Positions 8,050 through 16,799 of a DNA stretch of 64,000 nt are shown here, piece by piece; position 1 is the stretch's first letter; each line of letters begins with the position of its first letter. This stretch comes from Sedimenticola sp. (lineage in GTDB: Bacteria > Pseudomonadota > Gammaproteobacteria > Chromatiales > Chromatiaceae): contig PKUO01000058.1 in NCBI GenBank assembly GCA_002869585.1, forward strand, positions 1 through 64,000, given 5' to 3'. A program made the position numbers and the translations under genes. Under the pieces are notes generated by a model. The model was not told the origin of the DNA. It made no database searches and saw only the letters and a program-made list of their open reading frames with translations.

Positions 8050-9789
8050 ATGAAGACGAGAATCGCCGTTGCGATTGCAACCGCATTGATCTGTGCCTCG
8101 CCTGCGGTATTTGCCGGGAAGGCCGAAGCGGAAAAATGGATAAGTAGCGAATTTCAACCATCGACCCTCTCTAAAGCCCAACAGATGGATGAGATGGCTT
8201 GGTTTATGAAAGCAGCCGAGCCATTCAAAGGGATGGAAATCAACGTCCTGTCGGAAACCATTCCTACCCACGAATATGAATCGAAAACCCTGACCAAGGC
8301 CTTCGAGGAGATTACCGGCATCAAGGTCAATCACCAGTTGCTGGGTGAAGGCGAGGTTGTGCAGGCGGTTCAGACCCAGATGCAGACCGGACGGAATCTG
8401 TACGATGCCTATATCAACGACTCAGACCTGATTGGCACCCACTCACGCCTCCAACTTGCGGTCAATCTGAGTGACTGGATGGCGGGTGAGGGAAAAGATG
8501 TCACCAATCCGATGTTGGACCTTGACGATTTTATGGGCATCTCCTTTACAACCGGGCCGGATGGCAAGATCTATCAACTTCCCGATAAGCAGTTCGCGAA
8601 CCTTTACTGGTTCCGCTATGACTGGTTTCAACGGGATGATTTGAAGAAAAAGTTCAAAGAACTCTATGGCTATGATCTTGGCGTACCTGTCAACTGGTCA
8701 GCCTATGAGGACATCGCCGAGTTTTTCTCGGTCCATGTGAAAGAGGTTGATGGCGTTCGCATCTATGGCCATATGGATTACGGTAAACGCGCCCCTGATC
8801 TGGGCTGGCGTATGACTGATGCCTGGCTGTCCATGGCGGGAGCCGGCAGTAATGGTCTGCCCAATGGTCGTCCTGTTGACGAATGGGGTATCCGCATGGA
8901 AGAGGGTTCCTGTAACCCTGTGGGCGCCAGCGTATCCCGTGGCGGTGCAGCCAACGGCCCGGCAGCGGTTTATGCGATTCGCAAGTGGGATGAATGGCTT
9001 CGCAAGTATGCGCCTCCGGGGGCGGCCAGCTATGACTTCTATCAGTCACTGCCAGCCTTGTCACAGGGCAATGTGGCTCAGCAGATCTTCTGGTATACCG
9101 CATTTACCTCTTCCATGGTGGCGCCCAAGAGTGATGGTAACAACACGGTTGATGATGCTGGAAAACCACTCTGGCGCATGGCCCCTTCGCCCCACGGTCC
9201 CTACTGGGAAGAGGGTCAGAAGTTGGGTTATCAGGACACAGGCTCCTGGACACTGTTTAAATCTACCCCGGTGGACCGGCGCAAGGCAGCCTGGCTGTTT
9301 GCCCAGTTCACAGTTTCAAAAACAGTTTCACTTAAAAAGGCCCATGTTGGTCTGACGCCTATCCGCGACAGCGATATCCGTCATGCATCCTTCACTGAGC
9401 GTTCCCCCAATCTCGGCGGACTGGTCGAATTCTACCGTTCCCCCGACCGGGTGCGCTGGACACCGACCGGTGTGAACGTGCCTGACTATCCAAAACTGGC
9501 GCAAATCTGGTGGCAGCAGATTGGTGATGTCAACTCTGGGGCATTCACACCCCAGGAGGCTATGGACAGACTGGCCGGCGAGATGGATATAACCATGGCA
9601 CGTATGCAGGCGGCAGACGAAAAAGCCAATGTTTACGGTGGTTGTGGTCCTCGGTTGAACGAGGTGAAAGATCCATCGTACTGGCTGAATCAGCCGGGTT
9701 CACCAAAGGCGAAGTTGGATAATGAGAAACCCAAGGGCGAGACCATTGACTATGACGAACTGGTCAAGCGTTGGCAAAGTGCGGGTTGA
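8050..9789 (+). CDS. glpV: Glycerol ABC transporter periplasmic binding protein
   Basis: 579 residues, long for a sugar-type (family 1) binding protein but normal for GlpV of the rhizobial GlpSTPQV system. Signal peptide MKTRIAVAIATALICASPAVFA, cleaved before GKAEAEKW. Start at 8050 fits both the signal peptide and a GGAGG seven to eleven bases upstream; in-frame codons before it lie in the leader. Its position next to glpK, glpR and the GlpSTPQ components assigns glycerol, or a closely related polyol, as the ligand by analogy with Rhizobium leguminosarum. Being first in the operon and followed by a stable stem-loop fits high expression of the binding protein relative to membrane parts. Confidence 0.85.
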   Translation: MKTRIAVAIATALICASPAVFAGKAEAEKWISSEFQPSTLSKAQQMDEMAWFMKAAEPFKGMEINVLSETIPTHEYESKTLTKAFEEITGIKVNHQLLGEGEVVQAVQTQMQTGRNLYDAYINDSDLIGTHSRLQLAVNLSDWMAGEGKDVTNPMLDLDDFMGISFTTGPDGKIYQLPDKQFANLYWFRYDWFQRDDLKKKFKELYGYDLGVPVNWSAYEDIAEFFSVHVKEVDGVRIYGHMDYGKRAPDLGWRMTDAWLSMAGAGSNGLPNGRPVDEWGIRMEEGSCNPVGASVSRGGAANGPAAVYAIRKWDEWLRKYAPPGAASYDFYQSLPALSQGNVAQQIFWYTAFTSSMVAPKSDGNNTVDDAGKPLWRMAPSPHGPYWEEGQKLGYQDTGSWTLFKSTPVDRRKAAWLFAQFTVSKTVSLKKAHVGLTPIRDSDIRHASFTERSPNLGGLVEFYRSPDRVRWTPTGVNVPDYPKLAQIWWQQIGDVNSGAFTPQEAMDRLAGEMDITMARMQAADEKANVYGGCGPRLNEVKDPSYWLNQPGSPKAKLDNEKPKGETIDYDELVKRWQSAG

Positions 9790-9816
9790 TTGGCGATCTG
9801 CATGAGGGTGTGTAGG

Positions 9817-9845
9817 TGTGGAGGGTGTTCAAAGCACCCTCCACA
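9817..9845 (+). other. Stem-loop after glpV, probable mRNA-stabilising or partial-termination element
   Basis: TGTGGAGGGTG (9817-9827) pairs perfectly with CACCCTCCACA (9835-9845) over an 11-bp stem with loop TTCAAAG. No T-run follows, so it is a poor intrinsic terminator. Such structures after binding-protein genes often protect the upstream message or lower downstream expression. Confidence 0.5.
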
Positions 9846-10006
9846 ATGCACTCGGCGGACAGGTTACAGTATTGATGTGCCAAAGCCGCGGGATACCTGT
9901 CGGCCCACTTGCAATACAGTGAATGAGAAAGTACCTGGGCCAAATATCGCCTCCTGACCAATTACATACTGGAACATTCACCCATACCTAGCCAGTCATC
10001 GATGCC

Positions 10007-10837
10007 ATGAACAGTCCAGTCAAAGCACCCAATCTGAATCCTCGCCAGAAAGAGATCCTCAACCATGTGCGCATCCGCGGGGAAGTACAGGTGGATCCGT
10101 TGGCGGAAACATTCAATGTGACGCCACAGACGATACGCCGTGATCTCAATCAACTGCGCGAAATGGGTCTGCTGCACAGGGTTCATGGCGGAGCTATCGT
10201 GCATGATGGCGTAGCCAACCTCGGTTACGAGGCGCGCCGTAGAATAGCGAAAGATGAGAAAGAGGCCATAGCCCATTGCGCGGCCGATCTGATTCCCGAT
10301 GACACCTCGCTGTTTATCAATATTGGCACCACAACCGAACAGGTGGCCCGTTACCTGGCAAGTCATGTGGGTCTTCTGGTGATTACCAACAATATCAATG
10401 TCGTCAACACGCTGCGTGAGTGTGAGGCCATGCAGGTCATGACTGCCGGTGGAATCGTGCGGCGTGAAGACGGTGGCATAGTGGGTGATGCGACCGTTGA
10501 TTTTATTGCCCAGTTCAAAGTGGATTTTGCGGTGGTCGGAGCTTCGGCCATTGAAGAGGATGGTACGGTCCTTGATTATGATCCACGCGAGGTGCGTGTT
10601 GCACAGGCCATTATTGCCAATGCCAGATCGGTAATCTTGGTAGCCGACTCGACCAAGTTCGAGCGTAATGCACCTATACGCATCGTGGATATATCGAAGG
10701 TGGATTATTTTGTCACGGATCGAATGCCTTCACCTGAATTCACGGCCATCTGTAAGGAGCAGGGCGTTACCCTGATTATCGCTTCCGGAAAGGGTGAGTG
10801 CGATGCAGTTGTCGATCATCGCAAGAGAAAAGGCTGA
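10007..10837 (+). CDS. glpR: DeoR-family glycerol-3-phosphate regulon repressor
   Basis: 276 residues. N-terminal DeoR helix-turn-helix (NPRQKEILNHVRIRGEVQV, then VTPQTIRRDLNQLREMGL, residues about 11-55) followed by the sugar-phosphate-isomerase-like effector domain (INIGTTTEQVARYL; VADSTKFERNAPIRI). Members sense a phosphorylated sugar or polyol; here glycerol 3-phosphate is the likely inducer. It sits inside the operon it should control, between glpV and glpS. The ATG at 10007 lacks a strong ribosome site, suggesting low expression. Regulatory function is inferred from family and neighbours. Confidence 0.88.
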   Translation: MNSPVKAPNLNPRQKEILNHVRIRGEVQVDPLAETFNVTPQTIRRDLNQLREMGLLHRVHGGAIVHDGVANLGYEARRRIAKDEKEAIAHCAADLIPDDTSLFINIGTTTEQVARYLASHVGLLVITNNINVVNTLRECEAMQVMTAGGIVRREDGGIVGDATVDFIAQFKVDFAVVGASAIEEDGTVLDYDPREVRVAQAIIANARSVILVADSTKFERNAPIRIVDISKVDYFVTDRMPSPEFTAICKEQGVTLIIASGKGECDAVVDHRKRKG

Positions 10838-10922
10838 TCTTTTCCGGCCCCATCAACATGACAAACAGATAACGCATTCGATGCAAACCACTTCACTCAG
10901 CGTAGTACGGCGGATCAACTGA

Positions 10923-11984
10923 ATGGCCATTGAACTCAAAGAAGTAACCAAGGTGGTAGGCATTGACACCCATATCCACGAAACCAGCATAAAACTGGAA
11001 GAGGGGCGCTTTAATATTCTGCTGGGTACCACGCTTTCGGGTAAAACTACATTGTTGCGTTTAATGGCCGGTCTTGAACGGCCCACCAAAGGCGAAATCT
11101 GGTTCAAGGGCGCGAATGTTACCGGTGTGCCGGTGCAGAAACGCAAAGTCGCCATGGTCTATCAGCAGTTTATCAACTACCCGAACTTTACCGTTTACGA
11201 CAATATTGCCTCCCCATTGAAGGTGATTCGATTACCTAAAAAAGAGATTGAAGCCCGCGTCCACAAGGTGGCTGAACTGTTGAAGATCACCCCAATGCTT
11301 AAACGTATGCCGAGCGAACTGTCCGGTGGTCAGCAGCAGCGTACAGCACTGGCGCGCGCGCTGGTCAAGGAGTCTGACCTGGTGTTGCTGGATGAACCCC
11401 TGGCCGATCTGGATTACAAACTGAGAGAAGAACTCAGGGAGGAGCTGCCGAAGCTATTTCACGACAGTGGCGCCACCGTGGTCTATGCCACGACCGAGCC
11501 GGCCGAGGCGCTCCTGCTGGGCGGTTACACGGCCACCCTGCACGAAGGTCGCGTCACCCAGTATGGACCTACTCCGTCGGTCTATCGTATCCCCCAAGAT
11601 TTGCTCAGTGCGAGGGTCTTTTCCGATCCCCCGATCAATACCGCATCAATCACCAAGCGGGGTGAAAAGTTTCACTATAACGAAACGGCCAGTTGGAATG
11701 TGAGTGAAAGATACAAAGCGCTACCCGACGGTCCCTATACCATAGGGTTTCGCCCTCACCACATAACGCTTGAGCCGGACAATGATGAGTCGATCAGCGT
11801 CAAAGGCACTGTGGTCGTTACCGAAATCAGTGGCTCCGAAAGCGTCATCCATATGAGTGTTGGTCATGATACCTGGGTGTCACTCTCCCACGGCATTCAT
11901 CCCTTCAAGCGGGGAGACGCGGTAGAGCTATATCTACAGACAGATCATTGTTTTTATTTCGATGCGAACGAACGGTTTATTTAA
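10923..11984 (+). CDS. glpS: Glycerol ABC transporter ATPase GlpS, degenerate switch-histidine loop
   Basis: 353 residues, MalK/UgpC-like with a C-terminal TOBE region. Walker A GTTLSGKT (about 36-43), Q-loop YQQF, intact signature LSGGQQQRTALARAL, and Walker B LVLLDEPLADLD with its glutamate. The H-loop reads YATTEPAEAL where MalK has YVTHDQ, so the switch histidine is threonine. This is typical of GlpS proteins and means that the ATP site formed by GlpS Walker motifs should hydrolyse poorly. Partner is GlpT, which keeps the histidine but has lost the signature. Together they energise the GlpPQ permease. Confidence 0.88.
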   Translation: MAIELKEVTKVVGIDTHIHETSIKLEEGRFNILLGTTLSGKTTLLRLMAGLERPTKGEIWFKGANVTGVPVQKRKVAMVYQQFINYPNFTVYDNIASPLKVIRLPKKEIEARVHKVAELLKITPMLKRMPSELSGGQQQRTALARALVKESDLVLLDEPLADLDYKLREELREELPKLFHDSGATVVYATTEPAEALLLGGYTATLHEGRVTQYGPTPSVYRIPQDLLSARVFSDPPINTASITKRGEKFHYNETASWNVSERYKALPDGPYTIGFRPHHITLEPDNDESISVKGTVVVTEISGSESVIHMSVGHDTWVSLSHGIHPFKRGDAVELYLQTDHCFYFDANERFI

Positions 11985-12121
11985 TGCACGGTTGCCTGGC
12001 CCGGCTGGTATACGGAGCAATCCGGAGTGTCTGCCCAGGCGCCACCATTGTGCCTGCCCAGTGAAAACAGGCTTCACTCGGGCTGTGCGTGTTGACGGTT
12101 TTACTGGAGAGCGATAGCGCC

Positions 12122-13189
12122 ATGGCAAAAATCACCCTGGACAAGGTTCGGCACAGTTATACAGACACACCGCTGTCACCGGATGATTGGGCACTGAAAC
12201 AGCTGGATGTGATCTGGTCTGATGGTGGCGCATACGCTCTGCTTGGTCCATCCGGCTGTGGAAAAACCACGCTACTGAATGTCATCTCAGGACTGTTGCA
12301 GCCTTCCGAGTGGCGAGTTCTGTTTGATGATCAGGATGTAACCAACGTGCCTTCTGACCGACGTGATATTGCCCAGATTTTTCAATTCCCAGTGGTCTAC
12401 GACACCATGAGTGTGTTCGACAATCTGGCCTTTCCACTGCGTAACCGGGGAGTACCGGAAGCACAGGTCAAAAGCAGAGTGAACGAGATCGCTCGAATGC
12501 TGGATCTGGAGAGTGCACTGGCGAATAGGGCATCCGGCCTTACCGCTGATGGCAAGCAAAAGATCTCCCTGGGTCGCGGATTGGTGCGCTCTGATGTCAA
12601 TGTAATCATGTTCGACGAACCTCTGACCGTGATCGATCCCCATCTCAAATGGCAGTTGCGCTCCAAGCTCAAGGAACTGCACCAGGAAGTCGGGGCCACC
12701 ATGATCTACGTTACCCACGACCAAACCGAGGCGCTCACCTTTGCCGACAAGGTGGTAGTGATGCACGAGGGAATGGTGGTGCAGATAGGGACGCCGGTGG
12801 AGTTGTTTGACAAGCCGAAGCATACCTTTGTGGGACACTTCATCGGGTCGCCTGGAATGAATCTGCTGCCCTGTGAGGTGATCGAAGGGAGTCCCAGTTT
12901 TCTGGGTCACCGGGTGGAGGTGGCTGAGGCAGTAGAGCGGCCCAAAGACGCCAAGCAGATAGAGATCGGGGTACGCCCGGAGTTTCTGAGTTTTGCCTCA
13001 GAAGGGCTTCCCGTGGATATTGTCAAGGTGAATGATGTGGGACGCTACCGCATTGTCGAGGTAAGCCACAAATCCCAGTCTATCAAGCTGGTGACGCCGG
13101 AAAACGTGCCCATACCAGAGAACAAGGGCCATTTGGTTTTCGACCGGGCCAAAACCCATGTTTATGCAGATGGATGGATTATTAGCTGA
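12122..13189 (+). CDS. glpT: Glycerol ABC transporter ATPase GlpT, degenerate signature motif
   Basis: 355 residues. Walker A GPSGCGKTT (about 41-49), Q-loop FQFPVVYDT, Walker B VIMFDEPLTVID and intact H-loop YVTHDQTEAL. The ABC signature, normally LSGGQ, reads LTADGKQKISLGRGL, so the serine-glycine-glycine core is lost. ATG at 12122 is chosen from family alignment (MAKITLDKV), with GGAG upstream; a short in-frame extension is unlikely. A gap of 137 bp separates it from glpS and shows nothing beyond short partial repeats. Not to be confused with the E. coli GlpT antiporter, which shares only the name. Confidence 0.87.
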   Translation: MAKITLDKVRHSYTDTPLSPDDWALKQLDVIWSDGGAYALLGPSGCGKTTLLNVISGLLQPSEWRVLFDDQDVTNVPSDRRDIAQIFQFPVVYDTMSVFDNLAFPLRNRGVPEAQVKSRVNEIARMLDLESALANRASGLTADGKQKISLGRGLVRSDVNVIMFDEPLTVIDPHLKWQLRSKLKELHQEVGATMIYVTHDQTEALTFADKVVVMHEGMVVQIGTPVELFDKPKHTFVGHFIGSPGMNLLPCEVIEGSPSFLGHRVEVAEAVERPKDAKQIEIGVRPEFLSFASEGLPVDIVKVNDVGRYRIVEVSHKSQSIKLVTPENVPIPENKGHLVFDRAKTHVYADGWIIS

Positions 13190-13200
13190 GATGCCCCCTT

Positions 13201-14067
13201 ATGATCGATAAGACAACCAATCAGAAAGCGTGGTTCCTGGTACTGCCCGTGGTGGTTTTGGTGGCGTTCAACGCCCTGATTCCTCTGATGACGGTGGTCA
13301 ACTACTCGGTTCAGGAGACCTTCGGCAATAATGTCTTCTTTTTCGAAGGCGTCAAGTGGTTCGAGCAAATACTGCATTCAGAACGATTTCATGCCTCATT
13401 GCTGCGGCAATTGTCTTTCACCGGCATTATTCTTCTGATTGAAGTGCCTCTGGGTGTGGCTATCGCCCTGGCGATGCCGAAGAAAGGACCCTGGGTATCT
13501 GTCTGCCTGGTATTGATGGCGCTGCCTCTGCTGATTCCCTGGAATGTGGTCGGCGCCATGTGGAATATCTTTGCACTGCCGGAGATCGGTCTGCTGGGTA
13601 AAATGATCAACGGCCTGGGGTTTGACTACAACTTCACCCAGCAACCGCTGGCTGCCTGGTTCACCACTATCCTGATGGATGTTTGGCACTGGACCTCGCT
13701 TGTTGTGCTGCTGGCCTACGCCGGCCTGAGTTCCATTCCCGATGCCTACTACCAGGCGGCACGTATCGACGGTGCCAGTGCCTGGTCGGTGTTTCGTTAT
13801 ATTCAATTGCCGAAAATGAAGCGGGTGCTGACCATTGCCATTCTGCTGCGGTTTATGGACAGCTTTATGATCTACACCGAACCTTTCGTGTTAACCGGGG
13901 GTGGTCCGGGCAACACGACCACCTTCCTGTCGATTGATCTGGTGAAGATCGCCTTGGGCCAGTTTGATCTGGGTCCGGCAGCGGCAATGTCATTGATATA
14001 TTTCCTCATAATCCTGTTGTTGAGCTGGATCTTCTACACCCTGATGATGCGTAACGAGGAAAAATGA
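13201..14067 (+). CDS. glpP: Glycerol ABC transporter permease GlpP
   Basis: 288 residues, binding-protein-dependent inner-membrane permease (MalF-like) with six membrane segments. The EAA coupling loop, YYQAARIDGASAWSVFRYIQ, lies around residues 185-205 and should dock onto GlpS or GlpT. It begins 11 bp after glpT and overlaps glpQ by four bases, so permease subunits are co-translated. The C-terminal half carries the typical GGPGNTTTFLS segment of this class. Substrate assignment rests on the operon. Confidence 0.88.
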   Translation: MIDKTTNQKAWFLVLPVVVLVAFNALIPLMTVVNYSVQETFGNNVFFFEGVKWFEQILHSERFHASLLRQLSFTGIILLIEVPLGVAIALAMPKKGPWVSVCLVLMALPLLIPWNVVGAMWNIFALPEIGLLGKMINGLGFDYNFTQQPLAAWFTTILMDVWHWTSLVVLLAYAGLSSIPDAYYQAARIDGASAWSVFRYIQLPKMKRVLTIAILLRFMDSFMIYTEPFVLTGGGPGNTTTFLSIDLVKIALGQFDLGPAAAMSLIYFLIILLLSWIFYTLMMRNEEK

Positions 14068-14867
14068 TGAAAAATACAAAATGGCTGGCGCCAACCATCT
14101 ATATCCTTTTTCTGCTGTTGCCCATCTACTGGCTGGTTAGCATGTCGTTCAAGACCACCAACGAAATACTTGGGTCATTCTCGCTCTGGCCCCAGGAATT
14201 TACCCTGAACAACTACATCACCATATTCACCGATCCCACCTGGTACAACGGCTATTTCAATTCGTTGACCTATGTGATGATGAATACACTGCTCTCGGTC
14301 AGCGTGGCGTTGCCAGCCGCCTACGCCTTTTCGCGTTACCGTTTTCTTGGTGATAAACATCTCTTTTTCTGGCTGCTTACCAATCGTATGGCGCCACCTG
14401 CGGTGTTCGCCCTGCCGTTTTTTCAGCTCTATTCTGCCGTGGGATTATTCGATACGCCGATTGCCGTTGCGCTCGCCCATTGCCTGTTCAATATTCCACT
14501 GGCGGTCTGGATTCTTGAAGGCTTCATGTCTGGGGTGCCCAAGGAGTTGGATGAGACGGCCTATGTCGACGGTTATTCATTCGTGCATTTTTTCATCAAG
14601 ATCTTCATTCCAACGATTGCGGCGGGCATCGGTGTGGTGATGTTTTTCTGCTTCATGTTCTCCTGGGTAGAACTGCTGCTCGCGAAAACACTGACCTCGG
14701 TAGTGGCCAAGCCGATCGCGGCGACCATGACGCGCACGGCGAGCACCTCCGGATATGAACTGGGTCTGCTTGCGGCGGCCGGTACCCTGACGATTATTCC
14801 CGGGGCGTTCGTGATCTACTTCGTTCGCCACCATATCGCCAAGGGCTTTGCCCTGGGTCGAGTTTAG
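14064..14867 (+). CDS. glpQ: Glycerol ABC transporter permease GlpQ
   Basis: 267 residues, MalG-like permease partner of GlpP. Six predicted membrane helices; EAA loop KELDETAYVDGYSFVHFFIK around residues 155-175. The ATGA overlap with glpP indicates coupled translation. It ends in TAG at a normal length. Not related to the periplasmic phosphodiesterase named GlpQ in E. coli. With GlpP it should form the transmembrane channel for glycerol handed over by GlpV. Confidence 0.87.
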   Translation: MMKNTKWLAPTIYILFLLLPIYWLVSMSFKTTNEILGSFSLWPQEFTLNNYITIFTDPTWYNGYFNSLTYVMMNTLLSVSVALPAAYAFSRYRFLGDKHLFFWLLTNRMAPPAVFALPFFQLYSAVGLFDTPIAVALAHCLFNIPLAVWILEGFMSGVPKELDETAYVDGYSFVHFFIKIFIPTIAAGIGVVMFFCFMFSWVELLLAKTLTSVVAKPIAATMTRTASTSGYELGLLAAAGTLTIIPGAFVIYFVRHHIAKGFALGRV

Positions 14868-14881
14868 AAGAGGGTTTACGC

Positions 14882-15163
14882 ATGATTCTTTCCTGGATGG
14901 CATGGACCTGGCCCACAACGGCATTTTTCATCTTTATTGTGTTAGCAATAGCCACCATGGGCGTGTGGGAACATTTCAGTCCCGGTGGTGGACCGCGCAG
15001 GGGTGTGCTCGGCCTGGACACCACCCGCGGTGACCGTCTGTTCATCTCGATCATAGGCAGCGCATTCATTCATCTGGGCTGGCTGGGTTTTATGGGGACA
15101 CCGCTCTGGGGCGCGCTGGCCATTTCCATCATTTTCCTGATCTCGGTCTTCAGATGGGTTTGA
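14882..15163 (+). CDS. glpU: Small membrane protein GlpU (DUF2160)
   Basis: 93 residues with about three hydrophobic segments and a conserved soluble stretch HFSPGGGPRRGVLGLDTTRG between the first and second. DUF2160 proteins occur almost only in glpSTPQV operons; their biochemical role is unknown, possibly assembly or modulation of the transporter. It begins 14 bp after glpQ and ends 13 bp before glpD, clearly in the operon. Confidence 0.82.
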   Translation: MILSWMAWTWPTTAFFIFIVLAIATMGVWEHFSPGGGPRRGVLGLDTTRGDRLFISIIGSAFIHLGWLGFMGTPLWGALAISIIFLISVFRWV

Positions 15164-15176
15164 TCTCTACAGGGCC

Positions 15177-16691
15177 ATGATCACCAAGGATCTGCTAATT
15201 GTTGGCGGTGGTATCAATGGAGTGGGTATTGCGCGCGATGCGGCTGGGCGTGGTCTCAGTGTGCTTCTGTGCGAGAAAGACGACCTGGCCCAGCACACCT
15301 CGTCGGCCAGCACCAAGCTGATTCATGGCGGTTTGCGTTACCTGGAAAATTATGATTTCAGACTGGTGCGCCGTGCCTTGATCGAACGTGAAGTGCTGCT
15401 CAAATCTGCTCCGCATATTATCTGGCCACTACGCTTTGTATTGCCTCACCACCAGTCTCTGCGGCCAAAATGGCTGATAAGAATGGGGCTGTTTTTGTAT
15501 GACTATATCGGTGGCAGAAAATTACTGCCGCCATCACAGGGTATAGATCTGCGAAAACATCCGGCAGGGGAAGCGCTGAAACCCGAGTATCAGGCAGGTT
15601 TTGAATACTCCGATTGTTGGGTGCAGGATGCGAGACTGGTCGTGCTCAACGCAATGGATGCCCAGTTGCATGGTGCGGAGATCAGGACACGGACCCATTG
15701 CGTCGGTCTGCAGCGCCACCGGGATCACTGGATAGCCGATCTGCGCGATGAGATGACCGGTGAAGTCTACCAGGTCAAAACGCGCGTGCTGGTCAATGCG
15801 GCCGGCCCCTGGGTTGAGCGGGTGCTCAAACTGGATAGTGAGGGACACACGGATAAACGAGTGCGATTGATCAAGGGCAGCCATATTGTCGTGCCGAGAT
15901 TATTCGATCACGAGTATCCCTATATCTTTCAGAACAAAGATGGCCGGGTACTGTTCGCGATCCCTTTTGAAGGCTCATTCACGCTGATTGGCACCACCGA
16001 TCTCGATGTCGGTGAGAATCCTGATGCTGCCCAAATCGAGGCCGATGAGATCGCCTACATCTGTCAGGCGGTCGATGTGTATCTGGATAAGCCGATAACA
16101 CCGCAGGATGTCGTATGGAGCTACAGTGGCGTTCGGCCTCTGTATGACAATGAAGCCAGCAACGCATCCAAGGTGACACGGGATTATGTGCTTGATCTGG
16201 AAACCAGTGCGGCGCCTATCCTTTCTGTGTTCGGTGGAAAGATAACTACCTACCGTGAACTGGCCGAGGAGGCAATCGATCTTTTGGCCAAGCCGATGCA
16301 TATCCATCATCCAGACTGGACCGCCACTGCACACCTGCCGGGAGGGGATATCGAAAACGCCGATTTTGACACCTTTCTCAGACTCTGCAAGAAGGCTTAT
16401 TCCTGGTTGCCCGAGGAGATCGTGTATGACTACGCCAGAAATTACGGCACCCGGATATCGCGGTTGCTTGCCGGATGCCAAAGCATGCAGGCGCTGGGCT
16501 TGCACTTCGGTGGCCCCCTGTATGAGGTTGAAGTGACATACCTTATGGAGCATGAGTTCGCCTGCACGGCCGAGGACGTACTCTGGCGACGCACCAAAAA
16601 AGGGTTGTTCGTCTCTAATCAGGTAGTAGCGGATCTCGACCAGTGGATGAGATCAAGGCGTGCGAATAAGCCGCGCGCCCCAACCTCCTGA
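15177..16691 (+). CDS. glpD: FAD-dependent glycerol-3-phosphate dehydrogenase (single-subunit)
   Basis: 504 residues. Membrane-associated flavoenzyme oxidising glycerol 3-phosphate to dihydroxyacetone phosphate with electrons to quinone. FAD-binding motif IVGGGINGVGIARDAAGRG at residues 8-26, the family signature SSASTKLIHGGLRYLE near 43-58, the substrate region RVRLIKGSHIVVPR, and C-terminal domain to residue about 500. It lies directly downstream of the transporter genes. Because glpA and glpB follow, this genome carries both the single-subunit and the three-subunit enzyme in one locus. Confidence 0.95.
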   Translation: MITKDLLIVGGGINGVGIARDAAGRGLSVLLCEKDDLAQHTSSASTKLIHGGLRYLENYDFRLVRRALIEREVLLKSAPHIIWPLRFVLPHHQSLRPKWLIRMGLFLYDYIGGRKLLPPSQGIDLRKHPAGEALKPEYQAGFEYSDCWVQDARLVVLNAMDAQLHGAEIRTRTHCVGLQRHRDHWIADLRDEMTGEVYQVKTRVLVNAAGPWVERVLKLDSEGHTDKRVRLIKGSHIVVPRLFDHEYPYIFQNKDGRVLFAIPFEGSFTLIGTTDLDVGENPDAAQIEADEIAYICQAVDVYLDKPITPQDVVWSYSGVRPLYDNEASNASKVTRDYVLDLETSAAPILSVFGGKITTYRELAEEAIDLLAKPMHIHHPDWTATAHLPGGDIENADFDTFLRLCKKAYSWLPEEIVYDYARNYGTRISRLLAGCQSMQALGLHFGGPLYEVEVTYLMEHEFACTAEDVLWRRTKKGLFVSNQVVADLDQWMRSRRANKPRAPTS

Positions 16692-16799
16692 TTACCGGGT
16701 ACGTTGCGCATGCGCATCAGCGTATATACTCGATAAAGATTGTGTCTTATAGCAGTGCTGCAAAATGAAGTCGGTTAACCCTATACAAACGAGGTGGAC

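Noticed and set aside
11985-12121. TGTCTGCCCAG/TGCCTGCCCAG repeats between glpS and glpT as regulatory element
   Set aside because: Only two imperfect short copies, with weak pairing; probably chance.
16704-16730. Palindrome TGCGCATGCGCA as FNR/ANR box before the glpC-like gene
   Set aside because: Does not match TTGAT-N4-ATCAA; spacing to the TATACT is too short for a clear promoter.
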